Positions 19,185-27,127 of a stretch of DNA of 64,000 nt are shown piece by piece. Below the pieces are notes generated by a model. The model was not told the DNA's origin. It did not search any database and saw only the letters and a list, made by a program, of their open reading frames with translations. The stretch is from positions 806,001 through 870,000 of the forward strand of contig NZ_JAHVIT010000002.1 of assembly GCF_019801605.1 (NCBI RefSeq), in the 5' to 3' direction. A program made the translations under genes and the position numbers. Numbering within the stretch: the stretch's first letter is position 1; each line of letters starts with the position of its first letter. The DNA comes from Maritimibacter alkaliphilus (GTDB lineage Bacteria; Pseudomonadota; Alphaproteobacteria; Rhodobacterales; Rhodobacteraceae).

Positions 19185-19594
19185 GAAATACGTAGAAAGC
19201 CCCATACCAGATGAAGGATTGGAAAGATCTGCATAGTGAATTCCTTCACGGGGCGTCCACTCCGGTTGTAGGCTCGAACCAGTAAAGCATACGCAAGTGC
19301 TTGATCCGGCAGGAGGCTTCCCCAGCTCTGCCGGGGTGCCCAGCCCGGTCTCACGGCTCCGCTTCGTCGGAGCATGAGGCCCCGCCGACATCCTGAGATC
19401 CGCATTTGCCAAAGATGATTTGGTCACGCGAGCGCACTGCCCGGGAGGCCAACCCCTTTTCATTCAGCGAGCCGCCCGCAGTATTCCCGCGGCCCGATAC
19501 GATCGGCACAGTGTTATGAGTATCCCCATCCCCATTCTGCATCTGTCCGCGTCCCTTGCGGGTGCCGGCGGCCCTGCCGCCTTGGCACAGCCTG
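19185..19594. other. 410-bp host intergenic DNA up to the prophage target
   Basis: It holds no convincing gene on either strand. It ends in the target pentamer gcctg at 19590-19594, which is the left copy of the duplication. Without the prophage this stretch joins the sequence at 59789, leaving about 550 bases between the AraC gene and the M20 peptidase gene. Confidence 0.6.
19590..19594. repeat. left copy of 5-bp target-site duplication (gcctg)
   Basis: The pentamer gcctg lies directly before the left phage terminus and matches 59784-59788 exactly. Five bases is the duplication length of Mu-type transposases. Confidence 0.92.
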
Positions 19595-19619
19595 TGTAGT
19601 GAGACACAGATATCTTCAG
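19595..19619 (+). repeat. prophage left terminal inverted repeat (L1 transposase site)
   Basis: It begins TGTAGTGAGACAC and ends ATCTTCAG. It aligns with the inverse of the right end over 25 bases with about six differences. The shared core GACAC-RGAT-N-T-N-TTCAG is the probable transposase A recognition sequence. Confidence 0.88.
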
Positions 19620-20297
19620 TAATCCCGGAAGAGCCGAGAACACCCCGGAAGAAGCCGGATAGTCCATGAAATAAGGGGTTTATGGGCTGGCGGGCCCCGA
19701 AAGTCGCGCTGGGAAGGGTGTCTTTCAGTCGGGCCGATTTCGGCCCTTTCCGGGCCGTGAGCCTCGTCCAGGCACCTCGTGGCAAACGGCGCGCCAACAG
19801 CTCTCTTTCAGGGCGAGATCACGCCGGGGCTATTGCCGGGCGACCCTAGCGGTCCTGACAGACTGCAAGAGTGGCCAGAACCTGTCAGGAGCCGCCGGGG
19901 GTTCGCATAGATCCCTGCTTTACAAGGATATGCGGGCACTGGTGACCTGTGCCACGCTCTAGCGTACATGCAGCCGGCCTTGTCGATCGAGCGTTGCCCG
20001 CACCGTCAGAGACCGGTGTGCGTGCTGGTGCAGGTCAGGCCTGAAGGTGCCACAGGAAGCCCGACTACGGCAGGCTGAGACCTTCGGAACATGCAAATCG
20101 GCCCGCAAGTTCCTAGGCCTCTTGCATGTTCTCCGTAGTCGCCTTGCTTTATTGGTGTTTCGCGCTCTACTGGCCTCTTCCTGGCCACCCGCGAACATGC
20201 AAAGGATTTTGACCGGTTCAGGGGGGATGCGCTGTGTGGTGGAGAGTATTTGAGGTGGCGTAAACACCCGCTTAACCGACCGTCCAGGAGCCACCTC
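19620..20297. other. non-coding left-end region of the prophage with a thrice-repeated decamer
   Basis: About 680 bases with no convincing gene. GAACATGCAA occurs at 20087-20096 and 20193-20202, and inverted (TTGCATGTTC) at 20122-20131. The three copies suggest a regulator or transposase accessory site. Further L2/L3-type transposase sites should lie here but could not be fixed by eye. A CAGGAG ribosome site at the right end serves the next gene. Confidence 0.5.
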
Positions 20298-20741
20298 ATG
20301 CCGCCGATTTTCCCGCAGCCCTTCAACGGCGCCCCGCTACGATCTGGGTTCAGCATTGCTGTCTCGGAAAGCAAGGCAGGGCAGTTCATCCGCATTGGGT
20401 TGAGTGCTGCGGCGCAGGAACTGTACTTTGGCGGCGTCCTGAAAATCGAGAGCGACGGCCTCGTTTTGGAGCTCTCCGATGTGCCGAAGGACAACCACCT
20501 AATGAAGGTTGAACTCGCTGGCGCAGACGATCCGCAGGCGTTGCCGATAACCGGTGGCATCAAGGGAAGCCTATCTGTCAAGTTGATGCCGTGGTGTCAG
20601 ATCGCGGCAGGTAAGCGGTCGGCGGCTGAGCTTCAGGTCGTTTCCGCGACTGCGGGGAAGTCGGTTTCGCTGAAGCTGCCCGAATGGGCGCGGCCCGCTC
20701 TCGTGAAGATCGGCCAGGGCAAGCCGATCATGGAGATCTAG
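20298..20741 (+). CDS. hypothetical prophage cargo protein
   Basis: A 147-residue protein from the ATG at 20298, preceded by CCAGGAGCC. It is soluble, with a beta-rich pattern (QFIRIGLSAAAQELYFGG, KIESDGLVLELSDVP) and a C-terminal KLPEWARPALVKIGQGKPI. No family was recognised and no catalytic motif was seen. It sits between the left end and the repressor, outside the Mu core, next to a membrane-protein gene on the same strand. It may be expressed in the lysogen. Role unknown. Confidence 0.6.
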   Translation: MPPIFPQPFNGAPLRSGFSIAVSESKAGQFIRIGLSAAAQELYFGGVLKIESDGLVLELSDVPKDNHLMKVELAGADDPQALPITGGIKGSLSVKLMPWCQIAAGKRSAAELQVVSATAGKSVSLKLPEWARPALVKIGQGKPIMEI

Positions 20742-20877
20742 GGGGCTGGGAGAACAGCCCCCGGGGCATATCTTGGGATGGTATACCGTTTGCCGTGGGG
20801 GTGAGTGCACCCGGTTCAACATTTGTGTTTTGTTGGCGCCGCGCTCGGACTATCAACGTTTAGGAGAGGGTACTCGC

Positions 20878-21585
20878 ATGGATAAAGTTCAGGTCTTTCT
20901 AGACCTTCCCATCTCGACGATGATCCTGCTTGCCGCAGGGTACCTTTCCTATCGCATCGCTTTTGTCGGGCGCAATGACAGCCACTCCGCAGTAGATACT
21001 GTCTTTATCGCTACTGCGTTTGCAGCACTAGCCAAGTGTGTGCTGGCGCTAGCATTGTGGCTGCCAGTGCCCTTCCAGTATGAGCACCTTGTCCGCCCGG
21101 CCGGTCTGGTTGCCGGGACGCTAACCAGCATCGTGAGCGCTTTCCTCTGGAGAAACTGTATTGAGAGTTGGCTCTTTGAAGCGCTCCAGCGACGAGACTG
21201 GCTCAATGCAGATAGGCATCGCACGGCTTGGCTGAGCTATCTCTCTCGACCGCCCAAAGTCCAACTGACACAACTTTACGTTCGCCTGAAGGATGGCACA
21301 TGCCTGCTGTGCGACGAACTACACAAGTTCAACGACTTCCCATTCGGATCATGCGTTCTTGGGGAAGATGGCTCTGTCCTAATGTACCCCACTGATCGAA
21401 AGGAAACTCCAGCCGCCGAGTGGGAGCCTATCGCACCGCCGAGCAAGGAGAACATGGAGTGGGGAAACAATCTAGTCTACCTGCCGGCAAGTGAAGTAGC
21501 AGAGATTAGAGTGATGCTCCCGTATGATGCTAAGGCTTTGGCGGCTTGGGAGCGGCGGGAGCCGACGGACGAGGTTGCACGCTAG
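20878..21585 (+). CDS. cargo membrane protein with three N-terminal helices (DUF6338-like?)
   Basis: A 235-residue protein from the ATG at 20878 with a TAGGAGAGGG ribosome site. Three hydrophobic segments lie in the first 100 residues (ISTMILLAAGYLSYRIAFVG, the VFIATAFAALAKCVLALALW region, LVRPAGLVAGTLTSIVSAFLW). A cytoplasmic domain of about 130 residues follows, with QLYVRLKDGTCLLCDELHKF and NLVYLPASEVAEIRVM. The layout reminds me of DUF6338 proteins; this is unverified. The DNA is visibly less GC-rich than the phage core, suggesting separate acquisition. A superinfection-exclusion or defence role is possible but inferred only from position. Confidence 0.65.
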   Translation: MDKVQVFLDLPISTMILLAAGYLSYRIAFVGRNDSHSAVDTVFIATAFAALAKCVLALALWLPVPFQYEHLVRPAGLVAGTLTSIVSAFLWRNCIESWLFEALQRRDWLNADRHRTAWLSYLSRPPKVQLTQLYVRLKDGTCLLCDELHKFNDFPFGSCVLGEDGSVLMYPTDRKETPAAEWEPIAPPSKENMEWGNNLVYLPASEVAEIRVMLPYDAKALAAWERREPTDEVAR

Positions 21586-21834
21586 TGTCAGGGGATTTCG
21601 GGGTGATGGGAGTCATACTTGGCCTCATTTTTGCTTGGGTGGTTTCGGTGCGCTGGGTTTAGTTGCCTTAGGTTGCTGAGACTTGATGAGCAGATCCCTG
21701 TCTGGGGCTTTCCCTCCAGTTTGCAGGGGGGCTTTGCTGGTGTTTTTCCTACTCACGCCTAACTCCTATCGGCTCTTCCGGGTCCGCCGGTGGCTTAGTG
21801 ACAAGATAGCTGTGCTGCGCACCTCTACCTGGGC
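21586..21834. other. short AT-richer non-coding stretch in the cargo region
   Basis: About 250 bases between the membrane-protein gene and the terminator of the leftward HTH gene. No gene was supported on either strand. The two units converge here. Confidence 0.4.
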
Positions 21835-21863
21835 AAAAAAGAAGGGGCCCAGAGGCCCCTTCT
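21835..21863 (-). terminator. terminator of the small leftward HTH gene
   Basis: On the minus strand, stem AGAAGGGGCC / GGCCCCTTCT with a 4-base loop is followed by TTTTT, three bases beyond the stop codon at 21866. It is a strong intrinsic terminator. Confidence 0.88.
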
Positions 21864-21865
21864 CG

Positions 21866-22051
21866 TTAGTGTGCGGAGGCCTCGCTGCCAGCGAAGGTCT
21901 TCCCCGTTTTGATCTCGCTGATCCGTCCAGGATTGACATCATAGTCGGCGGCGATCCTGTTCAGGTATTCGCCTCGCTTGATGCGCCTCTGGATTTCCAC
22001 AGCATCTTCAAAGGTGAGCTTGGAGCTCGGTTTTCTATTATCAAAAGCCAC
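21866..22051 (-). CDS. small helix-turn-helix protein
   Basis: A 61-residue protein. The frame is open to 22162, but the GTG at 22051 is preceded by AAAAGGAGT with 7-base spacing and is chosen as the start. The body reads LTFEDAVEIQRRIKRGEYLNR then IAADYDVNPGRISEIKTGKTF, a resolvase/Hin-type HTH in which a flexible helix pair ends in a recognition helix. It is likely a DNA-binding regulator. It is transcribed leftwards with its own terminator, between cargo genes and the phage repressor. Its target is unknown. Confidence 0.7.
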   Translation of the reverse strand: MAFDNRKPSSKLTFEDAVEIQRRIKRGEYLNRIAADYDVNPGRISEIKTGKTFAGSEASAH

Positions 22052-22154
22052 GAACGGACTCCTTTTGGAGCCGAAGCGGGGTTGACTAGATACGGGAAAC
22101 ACGGGTACAGAACCCTTATACAGTCGATCTAGCGCCCCCTTCGGCGTTTTGGTC

Positions 22155-22191
22155 AGAGCCACGAGATTCTCTAGGTCTCGTGGCTCTTTTT
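22155..22191 (+). terminator. strong intrinsic terminator without an obvious rightward gene
   Basis: A perfect 12-bp stem AGAGCCACGAGA / TCTCGTGGCTCT with a 9-base loop ends in TTTTT, reading rightwards. No protein gene on the plus strand ends near it. It would stop a rightward transcript crossing the HTH gene in antisense, or shield the repressor region. Confidence 0.75.
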
Positions 22192-22443
22192 GTAATTAGC
22201 ACCAAGATTTCGTTAAGGCAACCCGCTTGCACAGCTATTGACTCCAGAAGGCCTCAAATCGGGCCGTGCAGCGCTAACACGCGTTTTTGCGATGGGTACC
22301 GCATATTTCTGAAAGCGGCCCCCCTGTGGCCCCTTACAGCGCCTCCCAGGTGTGTTCTGGGAATGTACCCTGAAGGCGACCCTGGGCAAATCTATGACGA
22401 ACCGACCTTCGCTCCGCATCCGACTTCGCCAGAGCAGCCATCT

Positions 22444-23301
22444 TCACTCCTCGGCCGTATGGCCCCACCAGACCACCTTGCCGATGACGTTGACCTGGTC
22501 CCACTCGGCCTTTGGGATGAACTCCGGTGGATAGTCCGGGTTATCCGATACTAGGATCACCATGTCGCTCAGCTGGGCGAGCCGTTTGACCCTTGCGCCA
22601 TCTTCGGTCGCGAAGGCGAAAACAGGGCTTTTGCGCGACTTGTAGTTTGCCGGCCGAGGCGGGATATCCTTCCGCGAGGTATCGATGAGCACCATGTCGC
22701 CAGGGCAGATGGTCGGCAGCATGCTCTCCCCCATCTCACCACTCGTAATTCGTGCCATCACGGCATTCGAAGCGTCTACACCGACTTTGCGAAGCCAGGA
22801 CCGCCGGAACGCCAGATACTCCAAGTTGCCGTGCTCATCGTTGAACCGTCCGCCGCCTGCCGAGAGCGACGCGTCATGCAAGGGTACTTTGGCGAATTCC
22901 CGAGGCAGGGCCTGCACACGCCTCTTCTTCTTGTCTTCGGAGAAGATCGTCAGTTCCAGATCGAGATCTTCGCCGCTAGCCATTCGGGCAAAGATGTCGC
23001 CTCGAGGATAAGCCGCGTTCATTGCATGCAGCTCGAAGCTGAGAGCGCTTCCAAGTCTCTCGGCCAGCTCATCGGAAATCCTCGGCTTCGGTGGGCCTAT
23101 GTAGGCTTCGAGCCCTAAAGCCTCACAAACTTCTTGCACCCGCTTGAGGTTTGGTCGCGCTCGCTTGGAGTCGTCGCGCAGAATGTTCCTCAAGGCGTCC
23201 CGAGGCAAATTGGCCTTCTGCTCGAGCGAGAAGGGTGTCTCGCCGAGTTCTTTAAGCCGGGATTTGACCCGCTCCACGAAGACTTCTTCAAGATCGCTCA
23301 T
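22444..23301 (-). CDS. prophage repressor, HTH plus S24 LexA/CI-type peptidase domain
   Basis: A 285-residue repressor transcribed leftwards, the position of Mu c. An N-terminal HTH (SLEQKANLPRDALRNILRD, about residues 25-43) binds DNA. The C-terminal S24 domain has GESMLPTICPGD (Ser193) and a general-base Lys239 in ARVKRLA. An Ala148-Gly149 bond in SLSAGGG is a likely self-cleavage site. This is the lambda CI/LexA design, not the Mu c protein, so RecA-stimulated cleavage and SOS induction are expected. Three palindromes at 23306-23380 lie just upstream. It should hold the lysogenic state. Confidence 0.92.
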   Translation of the reverse strand: MSDLEEVFVERVKSRLKELGETPFSLEQKANLPRDALRNILRDDSKRARPNLKRVQEVCEALGLEAYIGPPKPRISDELAERLGSALSFELHAMNAAYPRGDIFARMASGEDLDLELTIFSEDKKKRRVQALPREFAKVPLHDASLSAGGGRFNDEHGNLEYLAFRRSWLRKVGVDASNAVMARITSGEMGESMLPTICPGDMVLIDTSRKDIPPRPANYKSRKSPVFAFATEDGARVKRLAQLSDMVILVSDNPDYPPEFIPKAEWDQVNVIGKVVWWGHTAEE

Positions 23302-23305
23302 CGCT

Positions 23306-23380
23306 CGGGAGAATGCCCGACTTCAGTCCGGTTGACAATCGGGAGAATTCCCGCCTATGGTGTTTGGGAGAACGCCCAAA
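23306..23380. promoter_or_regulatory. three-operator early control region
   Basis: Three related palindromes lie between the divergent repressor and early genes: CGGGAGAATGCCCG (23306-23319), CGGGAGAATTCCCG (23340-23353) and TTGGGAGAACGCCCAA (within 23363-23380). The shared core is GGGAGAANNCCC and centre spacings are about 34 and 25 bases. They are the natural operators for the repressor and perhaps the small early regulator. The arrangement mirrors lambda OR. Confidence 0.85.
23332..23361 (+). promoter_or_regulatory. rightward early promoter overlapping the middle operator
   Basis: A perfect -35 TTGACA (23332-23337) and an 18-base spacer lead to TATGGT (23356-23361). The middle operator fills the spacer, so repressor binding would block RNA polymerase directly. 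The transcript would start about 25 bases before the ATG at 23396. Confidence 0.75.
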
Positions 23381-23395
23381 TGAGAGGCCGAGGCT

Positions 23396-23668
23396 ATGAG
23401 CATTAGCGAACAGGAAATTCTGCAACTGGCGCGAGAGTATGGCGCCCATTTTGGGCTGAAGCTGTCCACGATCGGTACCTATGCGGTGAACGACGGAAAG
23501 TTCTTCGGGCGTCTTGAACAGCGGGGCTCCTGCACAGTTCGAACGTCTCGCATTGTGTTGAGCTGGTTCTCGGAAAATTGGCCTGACGCCGATCTTGTCT
23601 GGCCTGCGGGAATAGCTCGCCCCGCGCTGAGCGGTTCGGGCGCGCCGAAGAAGAAGGACGCGGCGTGA
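23396..23668 (+). CDS. early regulator in the Ner/Cro position
   Basis: A 90-residue first early gene. SEQEILQLAREYGAHFGLKL, then STIGTYAVNDGKFFGRLEQ and SRIVLSWFSENWPDADLVWP look like a compact helical DNA-binding protein. Very similar proteins occur at this place in transposable phages of Rhodobacteraceae, as far as I recall. In Mu the equivalent gene, ner, turns down early transcription and the repressor promoter. It is followed by two genes coupled by TGATG stop/start overlaps. The Ner role is inferred from position. Confidence 0.65.
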   Translation: MSISEQEILQLAREYGAHFGLKLSTIGTYAVNDGKFFGRLEQRGSCTVRTSRIVLSWFSENWPDADLVWPAGIARPALSGSGAPKKKDAA

Positions 23669-23754
23669 TGACCAAACTGATCATCTTCCTGACGCTCGTC
23701 GCGGCGGCCCTGTGGTTCTGGATCGTGATCGCCAAGATGGCGGGGGCGCTGTGA
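23668..23754 (+). CDS. 28-residue single-pass membrane peptide
   Basis: It starts at the ATG overlapping the stop of the previous gene (TGATG) and ends overlapping the next start (TGATG). The peptide is almost entirely one transmembrane helix (LIIFLTLVAAALWFWIVIA). The coupled arrangement on both sides supports real translation despite the small size. The function is unknown; small early membrane peptides in phages often alter host physiology or exclude other phages. Confidence 0.6.
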   Translation: MTKLIIFLTLVAAALWFWIVIAKMAGAL

Positions 23755-24071
23755 TGCCCCCGCACCAATCCCGTCCTTCGGTTGGTGACTCGCCGAAGGC
23801 CCCGGGACGCTCTGGCAGCGAGAAGGCGGCAACGCCCAGCTGCCGGAGCGCGAATTCCGCCCCCGGTTCGGGGCGGCAGAGCCTCCGCTTCGAGATCAAT
23901 GCGCCCACTGCCTGCGCATCGAAGCGTGAGCCTGTCAGGTCGCGCGTGCTGCCACTCGTGCGCGCGGCCTGGCGCTGGCTCGATGGCAGTCTGCTTGGAG
24001 ACCTCGTGGGGGCGCTCTGCCTCTTCGGGATCTTGTTCGGGGGGCTCTTTCTGACCCTCCTCGTTCACTGA
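23754..24071 (+). CDS. early hypothetical protein with C-terminal membrane helix
   Basis: A 105-residue protein from an ATG coupled to the preceding stop. The first 75 residues are polar and low complexity. The C-terminus LLGDLVGALCLFGILFGGLF is a transmembrane helix ending two residues before LLVH. No domain was recognised. It belongs to the rightward early operon upstream of the ParB-like gene. The amino-acid composition of the first half is odd, so translation is likely but not certain. Confidence 0.5.
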   Translation: MPPHQSRPSVGDSPKAPGRSGSEKAATPSCRSANSAPGSGRQSLRFEINAPTACASKREPVRSRVLPLVRAAWRWLDGSLLGDLVGALCLFGILFGGLFLTLLVH

Positions 24072-24096
24072 TCGGCAAGGAAGAAGGAGTCACACC

Positions 24097-24942
24097 ATGC
24101 CGAAGCCCCGTCTTATGCAGAAGACCTCGGTCAATGTTTCTGAGGTCGAGACCACGAACCGCCTGCGCCCTGTTTCGGAAGTAGGCGTCGCCAGCCTGAT
24201 TGCTTCGATCGAGGAACTTGGCGTCATGAAGGACCCTATCCACGTCCGGCAGAAGAAGGGAGGCGCGTTGGTGTTGATCGCAGGCGGTCATCGCCTTGAA
24301 GCAGCCACGCGACTCGGCTGGCAGGAGATCGAGGCCAAGGTGTGGACCGACGTGACCGACGATTGGGCGCGTCTGATGGAGATCGACGACAACCTGGCCG
24401 GCGCTGAAATGAATGTCCTAGACAGTGCAGTGTTCCTGGCTGAGCGTAAGCGCGTCTACGAAAAGCTGCACCCGGAAACGAAAGCAGGTGTGTCCGGCGG
24501 CCTAGCCAGGCAGGGTTTAGCAAACGACATGTTGTCGTTTGCTGCCGCAACTGCAGAGAAGTTTGGCGTCAGTAAGCGCAAGATCGAACGTATTGTCGCG
24601 GCTGGATACGGGTTGGCGCCCGACGAAGTAAGCCGCCTTCGCCGCGCCCCGAAAGCGGTCAGCCTGTCTGACCTGCAGCTTATCGGCAAGCTGGGGCCGT
24701 CCGACCGCTATGTTGTCGTCGATGCCCTCGCCAACGGCACCGCGAAGTCCGCCGCCAAGGCCCACAAGGCCGCGAAACACCCCGGCACCACTGTGCTCGA
24801 CGTCGACCCCCACGAGGTTGCCTTCCAGAAGCTGGCGGAGCAGTGGACCCGGTCATCCGCGGTCGCACGGCGGCGCTTTATGGCGTCGTTCGGCGATCAG
24901 GTGGTGAAGTACCTGCCCGAGCGCGGGGAGGATACCGCGTGA
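24097..24942 (+). CDS. ParB-like nuclease-domain protein
   Basis: A 281-residue protein with an AAGGAAGAAGGAG ribosome site. The N-terminal ParB/Spo0J domain has the ordered motifs NRLRPVSEVGVASLIASIEE, IHVRQKKGGALVLIAGGHRL and AATRLGWQEIEAKV (GGHRLEA is the ParB GERR-like box). A putative HTH follows (AEKFGVSKRKIERIVAAG). The last bases overlap the GTG start of transposase A. ParB-like early genes are known in several non-enterobacterial transposable phages. It probably acts in regulation or transposition and not plasmid-type partition, since no ParA or parS is seen. Confidence 0.85.
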   Translation: MPKPRLMQKTSVNVSEVETTNRLRPVSEVGVASLIASIEELGVMKDPIHVRQKKGGALVLIAGGHRLEAATRLGWQEIEAKVWTDVTDDWARLMEIDDNLAGAEMNVLDSAVFLAERKRVYEKLHPETKAGVSGGLARQGLANDMLSFAAATAEKFGVSKRKIERIVAAGYGLAPDEVSRLRRAPKAVSLSDLQLIGKLGPSDRYVVVDALANGTAKSAAKAHKAAKHPGTTVLDVDPHEVAFQKLAEQWTRSSAVARRRFMASFGDQVVKYLPERGEDTA

Positions 24943-27095
24943 AGGATTTCCCGATTATCAAGGAATGGTGGACCCCTGCGGAGATCGCGGCGGCCGGCCT
25001 CCCAGACATGCCTTCGACCCGTCAAGGCGTCGATGCCATGCTCAAGGCGGGTGGCTGGCGCGATACCCCTGACAAATCACGCCAGCGCCAAGGTCGTGGT
25101 GGTGGCCGGGAATACCACTGGCAGCTGTTTCCTACGGCTGCACAGCGCCATCTGATGGCCAGCGGCGATTGTGTCCCCGCCAAACCGACCTGGAAGGAGC
25201 GGGCCGAGGCTTGGGCGTATTTCGACAGCCTTCCGCAAGCGGCGAAGGCCGAGGCTCAGCGCAAGCTTGGCATCCTGACCGAGATCGAGCGCCTGTCACA
25301 GGTCACGACGAAGCAGCTGGCAATCGAGATGGTCGCGCCCTCCACGGGCAAGACGCCGCGCACAATCTGGAACTGGTTCGCCATGGTCGACGGTGTCGAG
25401 CAAGGTGACTGGCTGCCCTATCTGGCACCACGCCACCGGGACGCCGCCAAGAGCGGTGCTAAAGCCGAAGCAGATCCGCTGTTCTTCGACTGGCTCAAGG
25501 CGGACTTCTTGCGGGAGGGCGGCGGCAGCTTTGCGGCCTCCCATCGGCGGGTGATGCGCCTGTGCCAAGCGAACGGTATCAGCGGCCTGAACGTCGCCAA
25601 GACCGCGCAGCGGCAGCTGGACCTGCTCGTGCCCAAGGTCACCCAGACCTTCATGCGCGAGGGAGAAGCCGGGCTGCTCAAGCGCTACCCGCCACAGATC
25701 CGCGACCGGTCCACGCTGGGCGCCCTGGAAGGCGTCAACGCGGACTGCCACAAGATCGACGTCTTCGTGCGCTGGCCCGGCTTCGACAAGCCGATCCGCC
25801 CGCAGATCGTCGCCTTCCAGGACCTCTACTCCGGAAAAATCCTTTCCTGGAGGGTGGACGTTGACCCCAACAAGGTCGCCGTCATGTCCGCCATGCGGGA
25901 GCTTCTTGGGACCTGGGGTATTCCCCGGCATTGCCTCTTCGACAACGGCCGCGAGTTCGCCAACAAGTGGCTGACCGGCGGGGCGAAGACCCGGTTCCGC
26001 TTCAAGGTGCGCAAGGATGAGCCCCTCGGTGTCCTGGAACTGCTCGGCATCCAGATCCATTGGGCGACGCCCGGCCACGGCCAGGCCAAACCCATCGAGC
26101 GGGGCTTCCGGGACTTCGCGGATGACATCGCGCGTGACCCGCGTTTCCATGGTGCTTACACGGGCCATAAACCCGATGCCAAACCCTCCAACTACGGCGA
26201 GACGGCCATCGAGCTGGACGTGTTCCTGGAGGTGCTGGCCGAAGGTGTGGCCGAGCATAATGCCCGCCAAGGACGCCTGAGCCAGACGGCGCGTGGCCGG
26301 AGTTTCGACGACGCCTTCGCCGAGAGCTACGCCAAGCGCCCGATCACCAAGGCGACGGATGAGCAGCTGCGCCTGTGCCTCATGGCGCAGAAGGTCGGCA
26401 AATTGCACGCCACCCATGGCCGCATGACAATCGCGAAGAACGGCTACTGGTCTGAGTGGATGAACGAGTTCGCCGGTCAGGAGGTCATCGCCCGGTTCAA
26501 CCCCGAGGACCTCCATGCCGGCGCATACATCTACAGCCCCAAGGGCGAATTCTTGGGCTTTGCAGCCTGCCAGGAGAAGTCCGAGTTCTTCGACCTCGCC
26601 TCGGCCAAGGCGGCTGCCCGCGATCGTGCCCGCCGGACACGCGAACAGCGGCGTCTGGCGAAGGAGCTCCGGCCGGTCTCCGTCGGCGGTCTGGCGGCTG
26701 AGCTCGACAAGCTGCCCAAGCGTGCAGAGGCCCGACCGGAGGCAAAGGTCGTGAAGCTGGCGCAGCAGACCGAGATCGCGCGCCTTGAGCAACGTCAGCG
26801 CGGCAAGCTGATCCAGCGGCCGAAACTCGCTCCGACGACCTCTCCAGAGCAGGAGGCTCAGCTGCTGCAGTTCGAGCAGGCTTTCACGTCGCCCAAGGCT
26901 CGGCCTGGTAAGTCCTGTGTCTCAGAGCAACCCAGAGACCGGTTCCTGCGGGCCATGGAACTGCAGGAGCGATCAGAGCGTGGGGAACGGATCGGCGAGG
27001 CTGAGGCACAGTGGTTCGAGCGCTACTCCTCCACTCCGGAATTCCAGTCCCAACGGACCATGTACGAGCGCTTCGGCGAACAGGGACTGGCCTGA
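24939..27095 (+). CDS. Mu-type DDE transposase A
   Basis: A 718-residue transposase from the GTG at 24939, which overlaps the ParB-like stop (GTGA). An N-terminal Mu-type DNA-binding domain (FPIIKEWWTPAEIAAAGLPD) is followed by helical end-binding domains. The integrase core has Asp269 (NADCHKID), Asp335 (FDNGREF) and Glu387 (KPIERGF), a complete DDE triad. The C-terminal Mu transposase beta-barrel and a basic tail for ATPase B contact follow. It catalyses strand transfer of the phage ends with a 5-bp staggered target cut, matching the duplication found. Family length is about 650-720. Confidence 0.95.
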   Translation: MKDFPIIKEWWTPAEIAAAGLPDMPSTRQGVDAMLKAGGWRDTPDKSRQRQGRGGGREYHWQLFPTAAQRHLMASGDCVPAKPTWKERAEAWAYFDSLPQAAKAEAQRKLGILTEIERLSQVTTKQLAIEMVAPSTGKTPRTIWNWFAMVDGVEQGDWLPYLAPRHRDAAKSGAKAEADPLFFDWLKADFLREGGGSFAASHRRVMRLCQANGISGLNVAKTAQRQLDLLVPKVTQTFMREGEAGLLKRYPPQIRDRSTLGALEGVNADCHKIDVFVRWPGFDKPIRPQIVAFQDLYSGKILSWRVDVDPNKVAVMSAMRELLGTWGIPRHCLFDNGREFANKWLTGGAKTRFRFKVRKDEPLGVLELLGIQIHWATPGHGQAKPIERGFRDFADDIARDPRFHGAYTGHKPDAKPSNYGETAIELDVFLEVLAEGVAEHNARQGRLSQTARGRSFDDAFAESYAKRPITKATDEQLRLCLMAQKVGKLHATHGRMTIAKNGYWSEWMNEFAGQEVIARFNPEDLHAGAYIYSPKGEFLGFAACQEKSEFFDLASAKAAARDRARRTREQRRLAKELRPVSVGGLAAELDKLPKRAEARPEAKVVKLAQQTEIARLEQRQRGKLIQRPKLAPTTSPEQEAQLLQFEQAFTSPKARPGKSCVSEQPRDRFLRAMELQERSERGERIGEAEAQWFERYSSTPEFQSQRTMYERFGEQGLA

Positions 27096-27127
27096 GCCAC
27101 CTCACTAACCAGCAGAAGGATAAGGCG

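Noticed and set aside
19351..19797. Minus-strand open frame crossing the left prophage boundary
   Set aside because: It spans host and phage DNA across the transposition junction and has no domain or ribosome site.
21683..22132. 149-codon plus-strand frame over the small HTH gene
   Set aside because: The minus-strand gene has a good ribosome site, HTH pattern and terminator; the plus frame has none of these as a protein, though an antisense RNA remains possible.
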